Part shown: one piece after another, positions 1 through 8,307 of the stretch
How positions within the stretch are numbered: the stretch's first letter is position 1
How the letters are laid out: each line of letters opens with the position of its first letter
From: Auraticoccus monumenti
Lineage (GTDB): Bacteria > Actinomycetota > Actinomycetes > Propionibacteriales > Propionibacteriaceae
Direction: 5' to 3'
Assembly (NCBI RefSeq): GCF_900101785.1
Contig: NZ_LT629688.1
Coordinates: forward strand, 1,302,001 to 1,366,000
DNA: 64,000 bases
Translations under genes and position numbers: made by a program
The notes under the pieces: generated by a model
Databases searched by the model: none
Told to the model about the DNA's origin: nothing
The model's input: the letters and a program-made list of their open reading frames with translations, nothing else

Positions 1-559
1 TCTCCGTCGGCGGTGCGTCGTCCTCGAGCTCGGCGAACGCCCGGAGGAGCGTCGCGTGGTGCTCGGCCGAGACCGACAGCCTCTCCAGGGCGGTGACGAG
101 CCACGGCATGGCCGCGTCACCGCTGAAGTGCTTCATCAGCGCCAGCTGCTCCCGCTCGTGGACGCCGCTGGCGCCCCACGCCTGCTCGAGGAGCCGCAGC
201 AGGGGGACGTGCGGGACCAGGGCGGTGGGGAGGTCGGGGGTCGCACCGCCGTCGCGGAGGGCGGCGATGGTCCGGCGCCGGGCGGTGAGCCGCTCGATCT
301 CGGCCGCCGTCTGCTGGTCGATGCCGTCGAGCAGCTCGGTGGTGGCCCCGGCGTCGTCCAGCACCCGACGGACCTCCGCGAGCGGCACCCCGAGGTCGGT
401 GAAGCTGACGATGCGCAGCACCGTCGCCAGGTGGCGGACCGTGTAGCGGCGGTAGCCGTTGGCGGAGCGCTCGGGCTCCTCCAGCAGCCCGATCTGGTGG
501 TAGTGCCGGAGGGTGCGCACCGTCACCCCGGCGAGCTCGGCGAGCTCGTTGCTGTGCAT
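1..559 (-). CDS. MerR family transcriptional regulator (3' end outside window)
   Basis: Reading leftwards from an ATG at 559, the frame stays open to the window edge (186 codons). The N-terminus is a MerR winged helix: a recognition helix ending VTVRTLRHYHQIGLL, then GYRRY and a VRHLATVLRI helix (residues about 1-70). A long coiled-coil region and a helical C-terminal region follow, as in TipAS-type regulators with a HFSGDAAMP-like segment. Such proteins bind dyads inside over-long promoter spacers. A perfect 8-bp-arm dyad lies about 190 bp upstream (748-768), and a small membrane ORF ends one base before this start (TGAGATG), so the two are probably co-transcribed. The ligand is unknown and the end of the gene is missing. 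Confidence 0.88.
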   Translation of the reverse strand, partial: MHSNELAELAGVTVRTLRHYHQIGLLEEPERSANGYRRYTVRHLATVLRIVSFTDLGVPLAEVRRVLDDAGATTELLDGIDQQTAAEIERLTARRRTIAALRDGGATPDLPTALVPHVPLLRLLEQAWGASGVHEREQLALMKHFSGDAAMPWLVTALERLSVSAEHHATLLRAFAELEDDAPPTE

Positions 560-560
560 C

Positions 561-749
561 TCAGGAGGTCCGCTCACGCTCCAGATCATGCAGGGCGTGG
601 GTGGCGACGACCACCAGGAGCGCGACGACCGAGGTGGTCCGCAGGAGGACCAGCGGCGGGGAGACGGCGGCGACCCCGCTGTCGAGGCGGGACGAGAGGT
701 GCGACCCGCGGTGCGCGGTGGTGGTGGGCTTCACACGCCGAGTGCACAC
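561..749 (-). CDS. Small single-pass membrane protein, hypothetical
   Basis: This 62-codon frame starts at GTG and ends with TGA one base before the ATG of the downstream MerR gene. The first half is basic and unremarkable. The second half carries a hydrophobic stretch (LLRTTSVVALLVVVATHAL) that would make one membrane helix, followed by a charged tail DLERERTS. The tight junction with the regulator and the dyad sitting at its start support a real gene, perhaps read from a leaderless transcript. I recognise no family, and a shorter start inside the frame is possible. It could also be a chance frame in GC-rich DNA. Confidence 0.35.
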   Translation of the reverse strand: MCTRRVKPTTTAHRGSHLSSRLDSGVAAVSPPLVLLRTTSVVALLVVVATHALHDLERERTS

Positions 750-768
750 CCCGACGTCGCGTCGGGGT
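748..768 (-). promoter_or_regulatory. MerR-type dyad upstream of the small ORF and merR
   Basis: ACCCCGAC and GTCGGGGT form a perfect 8-bp inverted repeat around GTCGC. On the minus strand a TTGACC hexamer overlaps its outer edge and the dyad fills the region between it and a weak -10 candidate (TGCACT). This geometry is typical of MerR promoters, so autoregulation by the MerR at 1-559 is the simplest reading. The stretch 769-1006 to its right holds nothing else I can identify. Confidence 0.5.
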
Positions 769-1006
769 CAAGCCGACGGCGACCGCGTCCGTCGGGGCCG
801 AGGGGCTGTGGGTTGATGACGGTCAGCCACCGCTGTGGGGCACGGATGGCGCACCGCAGGGACGGCCCGGCCCGTCAGTCCCCACTGGCCGACGAGACCA
901 ACCACCGGGGAACGGGCCGGTGCGGACGATGAGTTCCCGCGGGTGCCCGGGTCACCACGGCAGGACCGGCGCCAGCAGGACGTCGGCCGCACCCGGAGGA
1001 GGACTC

Positions 1007-1564
1007 ATGGCCGAGCTCATCTACTCGATGCTCGTCTCGCTGGACGGCTACGCCGCGGCGGCGGAGGGCGACCTCGGTCGCGGGGCCGAGGACGAGGAGG
1101 TGCACACGTTCATCGGCGACCTCTTCCGCCCGGTCCGCACCTACCTGTACGGCCGGCGGATGTACGAGACGATGCTGTTCTGGGAGACCGCGCACACGCT
1201 CCCCGACGCCCCACCGCACATCCTCGAGTTCGCCCGTGACTGGCAGGCCGCCGAGAAGGTGGTGTACTCCACCACGCTGGAGTCGGTCTCCAGCGCCCGG
1301 ACCCGGATCGAGCGGAGCTTCGACCCCGATGCGGTGCGCCGGCTCAAGGCGGGGTCCGAGACCGACCTCACGATCGACGGCCCGACCCTGGCGGCCCAGG
1401 CGGTCAGGGCCGGCCTGGTCGACGAGTACCAGCTGTTCACCACCTCGACCGCGGTCGGCGGCGGCCTGCGGTTCTTCCCCGACGGCGTGCGTCTCGAGCT
1501 GGACCTGGTCGAGACACGTGCTTTCGACACCGGACTGGTCTACACGCGCTACCGGACCCGCTGA
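1007..1564 (+). CDS. Dihydrofolate reductase family protein (RibD C-terminal-like)
   Basis: A 185-residue single-domain protein starting at ATG 1007 with a strong ribosome site (GGAGGA) just upstream. The N-terminus [15 protein letters not shown] matches the first strand of RibD_C/DHFR-fold reductases, and [11 protein letters not shown] and [24 protein letters not shown] are the usual nucleotide-fold segments of this family. Members are NADPH-dependent reductases of mostly unknown substrate; this is not necessarily a true folate enzyme. It stands alone, with a hairpin overlapping its stop codon, so it is probably monocistronic. Confidence 0.85.
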   Translation: MAELIYSMLVSLDGYAAAAEGDLGRGAEDEEVHTFIGDLFRPVRTYLYGRRMYETMLFWETAHTLPDAPPHILEFARDWQAAEKVVYSTTLESVSSARTRIERSFDPDAVRRLKAGSETDLTIDGPTLAAQAVRAGLVDEYQLFTTSTAVGGGLRFFPDGVRLELDLVETRAFDTGLVYTRYRTR

Positions 1565-1595
1565 CCCGGTCGCGGTCGTCGGCCGCCACCGGGTC
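1563..1595 (+). terminator. Hairpin at the end of the RibD_C gene
   Basis: GACCCGGT and ACCGGGTC pair perfectly, with an inner GCGG/CCGC stem in the loop. The stem begins inside the stop codon. There is no T-run, as is common for terminators in this phylum. Confidence 0.45.
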
Positions 1596-1680
1596 GGGGT
1601 GCTGTGAGGACACCGAGCGTTCACGTGCCAGCCCGGCGGGGTGGGTACATGATGGGGAGCAACCCACCTCTGGAGGACCC

Positions 1681-4182
1681 ATGACGACCGCTCCCGTGCA
1701 GCTCCAACGGGCCAGCTGGCCCCAGCGCGCCGACACCGGTGCCCCGGCCCTGGCCGAGGGTGACCTGGACCGCATCCACCGCTGGTGGCGCGCCGCGAAC
1801 TACCTCTCGGTCGGGCAGATCTACCTGCTGGACAACCCGCTGCTGCGCACCCCGCTGAGCCGTGACCACGTCAAGCCGCGTCTGCTCGGTCACTGGGGCA
1901 CCACGCCGGGGCTCAACTTCCTCTACGCCCACCTCAACCGGGCGATCAGCGAGCGGCGCCAGCCCACCGTGTTCGTCACCGGCCCCGGGCACGGCGGACC
2001 GGGTCTGGTGGCCTCCACCTACCTCGAGGGCACCTACTCCCGGGTCTATCCCGAGATCAGCCGGGACGAGGAGGGTCTGCAGCGCCTGTTCAAGCAGTTC
2101 TCCTTCCCCGGGGGGATCCCCTCCCACGTCGCCCCGGAGACCCCCGGCTCGATCCACGAGGGCGGCGAGCTCGGGTACGCCCTCTCCCACGCCTACGGTG
2201 CGGTCTTCGACGACCCGGACCTGCTCGCCTTCACCGTCATCGGGGACGGCGAGGCCGAGACCGGCCCGCTGGCGACGTCCTGGCACTCGAACAAGTTCCT
2301 CAACCCGGTCACCGACGGGGTGGTGCTGCCGGTGCTGCACCTCAACGGCTACAAGATCGCCAACCCCACCGTGCTGGCCCGCATCCCGGAGGAGGAGCTC
2401 CAGGAGCTGATGCGCGGCTACGGCCACACCCCGCACCTGTTCACCGCCGGCTTCGACGACGAGACCCCGGAGTCCTACCACCGCCGCTTCGCCGAGCTGC
2501 TGGACACCGTGCTGGACGAGATCGCCGTCGCCCGGGCCGCCGCCGCCGAGCAGGGGGCCGAGCACGCCGAGCGTCCCCGCTGGCCGATGATCGTCTTCCG
2601 CACCCCCAAGGGCTGGACGGGGCCGAAGACCATCGACGGCAAGAAGACCGAGGGCAGCTGGCGCTCCCACCAGGTGCCGCTAGCCAGCGCCCGCGACACC
2701 GAGGAGCACCTGCGGGACCTGGACGACTGGCTGCGGTCCTACCGTCCGGAGGAGCTCTTCGACGAGCAGGGACGCCTCGACGCCGACATCGCCTCGCTGG
2801 CCCCGCCGCCGGAGCTGGCGATGGGGGCGCTGCCGCAGGCCAACGGCGGCTCGCGCCGGATCGACCTCCGGCTGCCGGACTTCCGCCAGCACGGGGTGGA
2901 CGTCCAGGTGCCGGGGGCGGCGGTGGTCGAGCCGACCCGTGTCCTGGGCGCCTGGCTGCGTGAGGTGATGCGGGTCAACCCCGGCAACTTCCGCATCTTC
3001 GGCCCCGACGAGACCGCCTCGAACCGGCTGCAGGACGTCTACGACGTCACCGACAAGCAGTGGATGGCCGGTTACGAGGGCGGCGACCTGGACGCGTTCA
3101 TGGGCCGGGCCGGCCAGGTGATGGAGATGCTCAGCGAGCACCAGTGCCAGGGCTGGCTGGAGGGCTACCTGCTCACCGGCCGGCACGGGCTGATGTCGTC
3201 CTACGAGGCCTTCATCCACATCGTCGACTCCATGGTCAACCAGCACGCCAAGTGGCTGAAGGTCACCAACCACATCGAGTGGCGCAGCCCCGTCGCGTCG
3301 CTCAACTACCTGCTCAGCTCCCACGTCTGGCGCCAGGACCACAACGGCTTCTCCCACCAGGACCCGGGCTTCATCGACCACGTGGTGAACAAGAAGGCCG
3401 ACATCATCCGGGTCTACCTGCCGCCGGACGCCAACACGCTGCTCAGCACCTTCGACCACGTGCTGCGGAGCAAGCAGTACATCAACGTGGTCGTCGCCGG
3501 GAAGCAGCCCAACCCGACGTGGCTGACCATGGAGGAGGCCGTCCGGCACTGCACCCGCGGTCTGGGCATCTGGGACTGGGCGGGCACCGAGCAGCCCGGC
3601 ACGGAGCCCGACGTGGTGCTGGCCTGCGCCGGTGACATCCCCACCGTGGAGGTGCTGGCCGCCGCCGACCTGCTCCGCCAGCACCTGCCGGAGCTCAAGG
3701 TGCGGGTGGTCAACGTCGTGGACCTGATGCGGCTGCAGCCCGAGGGCGAGCACCCTCACGGGCTGAGCGACCGCGACTACGACACCATTTTCACCACCAG
3801 CCGCCCGGTGGTCTTCGCCTACCACGGCTACCCGTGGCTGATCCACCGGCTGGCCTACCGCCGCACCGGTCACGCGAACCTGCACGTGCGCGGGTTCAAG
3901 GAGGAGGGCACCACCACGACGCCCTTCGACATGCTGATGATGAACGACCTGGACCGCTTCCACCTGGTGATGGACGTCATCGACCGCGTCCCCGGCCTGG
4001 CCAGCCGCTACGCCAGCGTCCGCCAGCAGATGCAGGACATGCGCCTGGAGGCCCGGATGTACGCCCGTGAGCACGGCGAGGACCTGCCGCTGGTGCGGGA
4101 CTGGGTGTGGCCGCAGGCGGCGGAGGTGGACGCCCCGCCGGCGGGGATGCAGAACTCCGGGACCGGAGGCGACAACGAGTAG
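1681..4182 (+). CDS. xfp: Xylulose-5-phosphate/fructose-6-phosphate phosphoketolase
   Basis: A full-length 833-residue, thiamine-diphosphate-dependent phosphoketolase. It splits xylulose-5-phosphate or fructose-6-phosphate with phosphate into acetyl phosphate plus glyceraldehyde-3-phosphate or erythrose-4-phosphate in the cytoplasm. Diagnostic segments are [15 protein letters not shown], the TPP motif GDGEAETGP followed by [18 protein letters not shown], and the C-terminal [17 protein letters not shown]. The start has a TCTGGAGGAC ribosome site. No acetate kinase or phosphotransacetylase gene adjoins it, so the use of acetyl phosphate must be served from elsewhere. A strong hairpin follows. 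Confidence 0.97.
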   Translation: MTTAPVQLQRASWPQRADTGAPALAEGDLDRIHRWWRAANYLSVGQIYLLDNPLLRTPLSRDHVKPRLLGHWGTTPGLNFLYAHLNRAISERRQPTVFVTGPGHGGPGLVASTYLEGTYSRVYPEISRDEEGLQRLFKQFSFPGGIPSHVAPETPGSIHEGGELGYALSHAYGAVFDDPDLLAFTVIGDGEAETGPLATSWHSNKFLNPVTDGVVLPVLHLNGYKIANPTVLARIPEEELQELMRGYGHTPHLFTAGFDDETPESYHRRFAELLDTVLDEIAVARAAAAEQGAEHAERPRWPMIVFRTPKGWTGPKTIDGKKTEGSWRSHQVPLASARDTEEHLRDLDDWLRSYRPEELFDEQGRLDADIASLAPPPELAMGALPQANGGSRRIDLRLPDFRQHGVDVQVPGAAVVEPTRVLGAWLREVMRVNPGNFRIFGPDETASNRLQDVYDVTDKQWMAGYEGGDLDAFMGRAGQVMEMLSEHQCQGWLEGYLLTGRHGLMSSYEAFIHIVDSMVNQHAKWLKVTNHIEWRSPVASLNYLLSSHVWRQDHNGFSHQDPGFIDHVVNKKADIIRVYLPPDANTLLSTFDHVLRSKQYINVVVAGKQPNPTWLTMEEAVRHCTRGLGIWDWAGTEQPGTEPDVVLACAGDIPTVEVLAAADLLRQHLPELKVRVVNVVDLMRLQPEGEHPHGLSDRDYDTIFTTSRPVVFAYHGYPWLIHRLAYRRTGHANLHVRGFKEEGTTTTPFDMLMMNDLDRFHLVMDVIDRVPGLASRYASVRQQMQDMRLEARMYAREHGEDLPLVRDWVWPQAAEVDAPPAGMQNSGTGGDNE

Positions 4183-4257
4183 CCGCCTCGGCGACGGTCC
4201 GACGCGGGTGGTGGCACCCACCCACCCCCCGGCCCACCCGCTGGTCCTGACGACTCC

Positions 4258-4289
4258 GCCCGGCTCCCTCGACACCGAGGGGGCCGGGC
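4258..4289 (+). terminator. Terminator hairpin after xfp
   Basis: GCCCGGCTCCCTCG pairs with CGAGGGGGCCGGGC around an ACAC loop: 14 pairs including one T-G wobble. It separates xfp from the ArsR operon promoter. Confidence 0.65.
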
Positions 4290-4313
4290 GTCGTCGCGCC
4301 GGGAGCAGCGTCC

Positions 4314-4329
4314 TCAACCAGATGGTTGA
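4314..4329. promoter_or_regulatory. ArsR operator 1 (palindrome)
   Basis: TCAACC-AGAT-GGTTGA is a perfect inverted repeat (7-bp arms counting the flanking A/T). It overlaps the -35 hexamer TTGACA of the promoter for the ArsR gene. Confidence 0.7.
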
Positions 4330-4355
4330 CAAGCAGGGGAGCACGGTCCTACGTT
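4326..4355 (+). promoter_or_regulatory. Promoter of the arsR-like operon
   Basis: A consensus -35 TTGACA (4326-4331) is followed after 18 bp by TACGTT (4350-4355), a fair -10. Transcription would begin around 4362, inside the second palindrome, giving a leader of roughly 27 nt to the GTG at 4389. Confidence 0.6.
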
Positions 4356-4358
4356 GTA

Positions 4359-4376
4359 TTCAACCCAATGGTTGAA
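4359..4376. promoter_or_regulatory. ArsR operator 2 (palindrome)
   Basis: TTCAACC-CAAT-GGTTGAA is perfect over 7-bp arms and shares the core TCAACC-N4-GGTTGA with the site centred 47 bp upstream. It covers the predicted transcription start and ends at the ribosome site, an ideal position for repression. Confidence 0.7.
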
Positions 4377-4388
4377 AAGGAACAGCAC

Positions 4389-4748
4389 GTGACCGATCAG
4401 CTCTCCCGCGTCTTCTCGGCCCTCGCCGACCCGACACGTCGCGACATCGTCGCCCGTCTCGCGGTCGGGGACGCGACCGTCGGGGCGCTCGCCGAGCCGT
4501 ACGACGTCAGCGTCCAGGCCGTCTCCAAGCACCTCAAGGTGCTCGAGGACGCCGGCCTGGTGACCCGCAGCAAGGACGCCCAACGGCGTCCGGTCCACCT
4601 GGAGGCAGAGGTGTTCGACCTGATGACCAGGTGGATCGAGCGCTACCGCCGGCAGGCCGAGGAGCGGTTCAGCCGCCTCGACGCCGTGCTGGCCGAGATC
4701 GCCCCCGACACCGCAGTCCAGCACCCACGAGAGGGAACCGCATCATGA
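4389..4748 (+). CDS. ArsR-family winged-helix repressor
   Basis: A 119-residue ArsR/SmtB-fold regulator. The N-terminus VTDQLSRVFSALADPTRRDIVARL and the recognition helix VSVQAVSKHLKVLEDAGLV are typical of the subgroup paired with SRPBCC proteins. There are no metal-binding cysteines, so it is not a classic metal sensor. GTG 4389 is chosen because AAGGA lies seven bases before it; an in-frame ATG at 4368 falls inside operator 2 and has no ribosome site. Its stop overlaps the next start (ATGA). Two matching palindromes upstream indicate autorepression of the three-gene operon. Confidence 0.9.
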   Translation: MTDQLSRVFSALADPTRRDIVARLAVGDATVGALAEPYDVSVQAVSKHLKVLEDAGLVTRSKDAQRRPVHLEAEVFDLMTRWIERYRRQAEERFSRLDAVLAEIAPDTAVQHPREGTAS

Positions 4749-5254
4749 CCACCACCGAGCACACCAGCACCGCGCAGCGCCACGACCGGGCGGCCATCGA
4801 GGCCGACTCCACGGTGCCTGCCATCCACCTGTGGCGGGACTTCCGGGCGACCCCGGCCCAGCTCTTCCGCGCCCACACCGACCCCGAGCTCTTCGTCCGC
4901 TGGATCGGACCGGACGAGCTCGAGAACGAGATCGTGGAGTGGGAGGCCCGCGACGGCGGCGCCTGGCGCTACACCTCCCGGCACGCCGACTTCGAGGGCC
5001 GTTTCCGCGGCTGCTTCCACACCGTCCGCGAGGACCGGATCGTGCAGACCTTCACCTGGGAGGGGATGCCGGACGCCGTCTCGCTGGAGACCCTGACCTT
5101 CGAGGACCTCGGTGACGGGCGCACCCGGCTGCACGCGGTGTCCCTCTGCGACTCCTTCGAGGCGCGCGACCAGTGGCTGGCCAGCGGCATGGAGGTGGGC
5201 GTCCACGAGGGCTACGCCAAGCTCGACCGGCTGCTCGCCGAGGAGGAGCGGTGA
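4745..5254 (+). CDS. SRPBCC (AHSA1-like) domain protein
   Basis: A 169-residue single-domain protein of the START/SRPBCC hydrophobic-pocket fold. Typical features are VPAIHLWRDFRATPAQLFRAHTDPELFVRWIGP at the N-terminal strand and helix, GGAWRY, FEGRFRGCFHTV, and the long C-terminal helix GMEVGVHEGYAKLDRLL. It starts within the stop of the ArsR gene and ends in a GTGA overlap with the next gene, so all three are translationally coupled. Family members bind small hydrophobic ligands or act in stress and cell-wall responses; the ligand here is unknown and may be sensed together with the ArsR repressor. Confidence 0.88.
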   Translation: MTTTEHTSTAQRHDRAAIEADSTVPAIHLWRDFRATPAQLFRAHTDPELFVRWIGPDELENEIVEWEARDGGAWRYTSRHADFEGRFRGCFHTVREDRIVQTFTWEGMPDAVSLETLTFEDLGDGRTRLHAVSLCDSFEARDQWLASGMEVGVHEGYAKLDRLLAEEER

Positions 5255-5694
5255 GCGCGGTCGCCGGCGCACCGACCCCGGCCGTGGTCGCCGTCGGTGC
5301 GCGCGGGGCCTGGTCGGTGGTCAGGACGGGCCTGCTGGGGGTGCTGGCCGCCGCCGCCGCCACGATGACCGTCGCCGCGCTGGGACGTGCCGGCGGGATC
5401 AGCACGGACGTCGGGGGCGTGCCGATCCCGGTCTACTGGTTCGGGGTGCTGACCGTCCTCTTCGGGCTGGTCGGCGTCGTCCTCGCGGTGGCCCTGCGCC
5501 GCTGGGCGCGGCGTCCCCGGCGGACGTTCCTGGTCGTGACGCTGGCCCTGACCGCCCTGTCGCTGGTCCCCGACCTCCTCGCCGACACCGGTGCCAGCAC
5601 CCGGGCGCTGCTGATGACGACCCACCTGGCGGCGGCGGCGCTCGTGGTGCCGACCCTGGCCCGCAGGCTCCCCACCGGGCGCGGCGGACGCTGA
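5251..5694 (+). CDS. DUF6069 four-helix membrane protein
   Basis: A 147-residue polytopic membrane protein starting with GTG inside the stop of the SRPBCC gene. About four membrane helices are visible (VRTGLLGVLAAAAATMTVAAL, VYWFGVLTVLFGLVGVVLAVAL, TFLVVTLALTALSLVPDLL, TTHLAAAALVVPTLA). The GGVPIPVYWFG and LTALSLVPD segments match DUF6069 proteins often found with ArsR and SRPBCC genes. Function is unknown. Its regulation must follow the ArsR repressor because no promoter separates the genes. Confidence 0.8.
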   Translation: MSAVAGAPTPAVVAVGARGAWSVVRTGLLGVLAAAAATMTVAALGRAGGISTDVGGVPIPVYWFGVLTVLFGLVGVVLAVALRRWARRPRRTFLVVTLALTALSLVPDLLADTGASTRALLMTTHLAAAALVVPTLARRLPTGRGGR

Positions 5695-5763
5695 TCCCGG
5701 CGGGGAGTGCCCGCGTTCTCCGTCGTCCCCGCCGGAGCTGCACGGTGGTCGCGGGCGCCCGGT

Positions 5764-5792
5764 GTGACGGAGCGCACAGCAGGTACTACAAT
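5764..5792 (+). promoter_or_regulatory. Promoter for the C-loop RNA
   Basis: GTGACG (-35) and a near-consensus TACAAT (-10) are 17 bp apart, predicting a start at about 5799, exactly at the base of the first RNA hairpin. The -10 lies in the inverted repeat CTACA-ATG-TGTAG (5786-5798), which extends to eight bases per arm with one mismatch and could be an operator. Confidence 0.6.
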
Positions 5793-5797
5793 GTGTA

Positions 5798-5930
5798 GGA
5801 CGCCCCACCTCATCCCCCGAGAGGTGGGGCGTCCCGCCGTCGTTCCCAGTGGGCGACGGACGAGCGGTCCAGCTGACTCGGACCGGCGGGTCCCGTGCAC
5901 CACCCCATCCCCCGATGGGGGTGCTGCACG
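5798..5930 (+). ncRNA. 6C-like small RNA (two hairpins with C-rich loops)
   Basis: Between two convergent genes a promoter leads straight into a perfect 14-bp hairpin (5798-5834) with loop AUCCCCCGA. A second hairpin (5895-5929; one mismatch, one bulge) again shows UCCCCCGA in its loop. Two smaller stems lie between them (5837-5859 and 5866-5884). Two hairpins with C-run loops is the hallmark of the actinobacterial 6C RNA, a trans-acting regulator that pairs with G-rich mRNA regions through the loops. Here each loop has five C, not six, and the spacing between hairpins is long, so assignment to the class is an inference. There is no T-run after the second stem. From 5931 to 6152 I see only a third TCCCCCGA (5973-5980). 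Confidence 0.65.
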
Positions 5931-6152
5931 GTGACCCTCTGGTCCGCGTCGGGCCCGCTCCCCGCCACCGTCTCCCCCGAGCTGATGTGGTCGGCGGCCC
6001 GACGAGTGGAACTCTGCACCACCGGGATCAGCGTCGGCCCTGATCCACGTCGGGATCACCTCAGGACCTGCTCAGCCTTGCGGTCGCGGCCCGCACGAGC
6101 TGCCCGCCGCCTCGACCGTCGGCGTTCTGCACGACCGTGGGGACGTGCTGAC

Positions 6153-6554
6153 CTAGGAGCCCGCGCTCTCCTGCTCGCGGGCCAGCCGCGCCCTCAGCTC
6201 GTGGGCGTAGTCGAGATGGCGCTGCAGCCGGGCGGTGCTGTCCTCGACCTGGGTGGCGAGGTCCTGCAGGACGGCACGTGCCTCCTGCGCGGCCCGGGGG
6301 TCGACCTCAGGGGAACGGAGGGTGTCGAGGGCGTCGAGGAGGGCCTTCATGGCCTCGAGGGTGAACCCGAGGGGTTTCATCCGGCGGATGGTGCGCAGGC
6401 GCTCGACGTCGTCGCTGGTGTACAGGCGGAACCCGCCGGCGCTCCGGGCGGAGGGCTCGACCAGACCGGCCTTCTCCCAGTGGCGCAGGGTCTGGATGGA
6501 CACCTCGGTGAGCTCGGCGACCACCCCGATCTGCATGTGTTCCTCGGAGCCCAT
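6153..6554 (-). CDS. MerR family regulator, candidate controller of the SulP/MFS genes
   Basis: A 133-residue short-type MerR protein: winged helix at residues 7-75 (MQIGVVAELTEVSIQTLRHW, GGFRLYTSDDVERL), then a long dimerisation coiled coil with little or no ligand domain. ATG 6554 follows AAGGA at eight bases; an in-frame Met six codons later could also start it. It lies 55 bp downstream of sulP copy 1 in the same direction and is probably co-transcribed. Three matching dyads before sulP1, sulP2 and the MFS gene have MerR geometry, making this protein the obvious regulator, though the other MerR at the window edge is not excluded. Confidence 0.9.
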   Translation of the reverse strand: MGSEEHMQIGVVAELTEVSIQTLRHWEKAGLVEPSARSAGGFRLYTSDDVERLRTIRRMKPLGFTLEAMKALLDALDTLRSPEVDPRAAQEARAVLQDLATQVEDSTARLQRHLDYAHELRARLAREQESAGS

Positions 6555-6609
6555 CTCCTGGTCCTTCCTGCGGTGTGAGTGACGGTCGTCGTCGGGGGTG
6601 TCGTTCGGG

Positions 6610-8124
6610 TCAGTGCCCTGCGCCGAGCTTGCCGGAGAGCCGGCCGTGCCAGGCGGTGCTGGCCTCGTTGAGCCCGATGATGCGGGCGTTCTTGCCGCGC
6701 TGGGCGTACTTGGTCTCGATCGCGTCCAGCGCGGCGACGGTGGAGGCGTCGAAGATCTGCGCCTCGGAGAGGTCGATGACCACGTCGTGGGGGTCCCCTG
6801 CGTAGTCGAACTGGTAGACGAGGTCGTTGCTGGAGGCGAAGAACAGCACACCCTTCACGGCGTACACGCGCGTGTCGGGGTCGGGGGTCGCGACGTCGAC
6901 GACCTCGGTGAAGTGGGCCACCCGGTTGGCGAAGAACAGGACGGCGACGATGATGCCGCTGATGACGCCGTAGGCCAGGTTGTGGGTGGCGACGGTGACC
7001 ACCACGGTGACGACCATGATCGCGGTCGCGCTCAGGGGCATGTTCCGCAGGGTGCGCGGGTCGACGCTGTGCCAGTCCAGCGTGCCGACCGACACCATGA
7101 TCATGACCGCGACGAGGGCCGCCATCGGGATGATGGCCACGATGTCGCCCAGGACGACGACCAGGACCAGGAGGAACACCCCGGCCAGGAAGGTCGAGAT
7201 GCGGGTGCGGGCCCCGGAGACCTTCACGTTGATCATCGTCTGCCCGATCATCGCGCAGCCACCCATGCCGCCGAAGAACCCGGTGACGATGTTGGCCACA
7301 CCCTGACCCCAGCCCTCACGGGTCTTGTTGGAGTGGGTGTCGGTGACGTCGTCGACCAGCTTCGCGGTCAGCAGGGACTCCAGCAGGCCCACCAGGGCCA
7401 CGGCGAAGGCGTAGGGGGCGATGATCTGCAGGGTGTCGAGGGTGAGGGGCACGTCGGGGAGGAAGAGGGTGGGCAGGCTGTCGGGCAGCGCGCCCTGGTC
7501 ACCGACGGTCGGCACCTGGACGCCGAGGGCCACCGCGGCGACGGTCAGCACCACGATGGCCACCAGCGGTGCGGGCACCACCCGGGTGAGCCTCGGGAAG
7601 AACACCATGATCGCGATCCCGATGGCGACCATCGGGTAGACCGCCCAGGGCACGCCGAGCAGGTAGGGGACCTGGGAGGTGAAGATCAGGATGGCCAGCG
7701 CGTTGACGAAGCCCACCATCACGCTGCGGGGGATGAACCGCATCAGCTTGGCCACCCCCAGGACGCTCAGCACCACCTGCATCAGCCCGGCCAGGAGCAC
7801 CGTGGCGATGAGGTAGTCCATCCCGTGCTCCCGCACCAGGGGTGCGATGACCAGCGCCACGGCGCCGGTGGCCGCGGAGATCATCGCCCGCCGCCCACCC
7901 ACGATCGAGATGGTGACGGCCATCGTGAAGGAGGCGAACAACCCGACCCGCGGGTCGACGCCGGCGATGATCGAGAACGAGATCGCCTCGGGGATCAGGG
8001 CCAGCGCGACGACCAGGCCGGCCAGGACCTCCGTCCGCAGCCGTCGCGGCGAGCGCAGGGCGGCACGCACCGAGTGCGACTCGGCATCCAGCTCAGGGGG
8101 CAGGGTGGGCGCAGGGGCAGTCAT
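6610..8124 (-). CDS. SulP family anion transporter with STAS domain, copy 1
   Basis: A 504-residue SLC26/SulP transporter: about twelve membrane helices (residues 30-385) and a C-terminal STAS domain (about 410-500, with [24 protein letters not shown]). Conserved SulP features include [41 protein letters not shown] and [23 protein letters not shown]. The family moves sulfate, bicarbonate or dicarboxylates; sequence alone does not decide which. A second gene at 12044-13558 is about 93% identical by my count (33 substitutions, no gaps). A MerR-type dyad lies 112 bp before the start, and a MerR gene follows. Confidence 0.93.
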   Translation of the reverse strand: MTAPAPTLPPELDAESHSVRAALRSPRRLRTEVLAGLVVALALIPEAISFSIIAGVDPRVGLFASFTMAVTISIVGGRRAMISAATGAVALVIAPLVREHGMDYLIATVLLAGLMQVVLSVLGVAKLMRFIPRSVMVGFVNALAILIFTSQVPYLLGVPWAVYPMVAIGIAIMVFFPRLTRVVPAPLVAIVVLTVAAVALGVQVPTVGDQGALPDSLPTLFLPDVPLTLDTLQIIAPYAFAVALVGLLESLLTAKLVDDVTDTHSNKTREGWGQGVANIVTGFFGGMGGCAMIGQTMINVKVSGARTRISTFLAGVFLLVLVVVLGDIVAIIPMAALVAVMIMVSVGTLDWHSVDPRTLRNMPLSATAIMVVTVVVTVATHNLAYGVISGIIVAVLFFANRVAHFTEVVDVATPDPDTRVYAVKGVLFFASSNDLVYQFDYAGDPHDVVIDLSEAQIFDASTVAALDAIETKYAQRGKNARIIGLNEASTAWHGRLSGKLGAGH

Positions 8125-8236
8125 CAGTTTCCGTCCACGGAGATCGGTGTCCTACGAGCAGCACGACGCGCGAGGGCAGACGACGCGACACCGCGTCCCC
8201 TCGTGGGCGCCGGGGGAGCGGCCGGCACCGGTACGG

Positions 8237-8257
8237 ACCCTAACGCAAGAGTAGAGT
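8237..8257 (-). promoter_or_regulatory. MerR-type dyad upstream of sulP copy 1
   Basis: On the plus strand ACCCTA-N9-TAGAGT, flanked by GG and CC so that GGACNCTA pairs with TAGNGTCC. Read with the gene it is ACTCTA-N9-TAGGGT. It shares arms and spacing with sites at 13673 and 15133, and with the latter also the inner word ACGCAAG. Confidence 0.7.
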
Positions 8258-8307
8258 CCGGGCGACCGCTCGCGTCGGCGGCTGACGGGGAAGGTCGCCG
8301 CTCACCG

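Noticed and set aside
5849-6043. Small plus-strand frame in the gap before the MerR gene
   Set aside because: It crosses the second hairpin of the RNA, has no ribosome site and a composition expected by chance.
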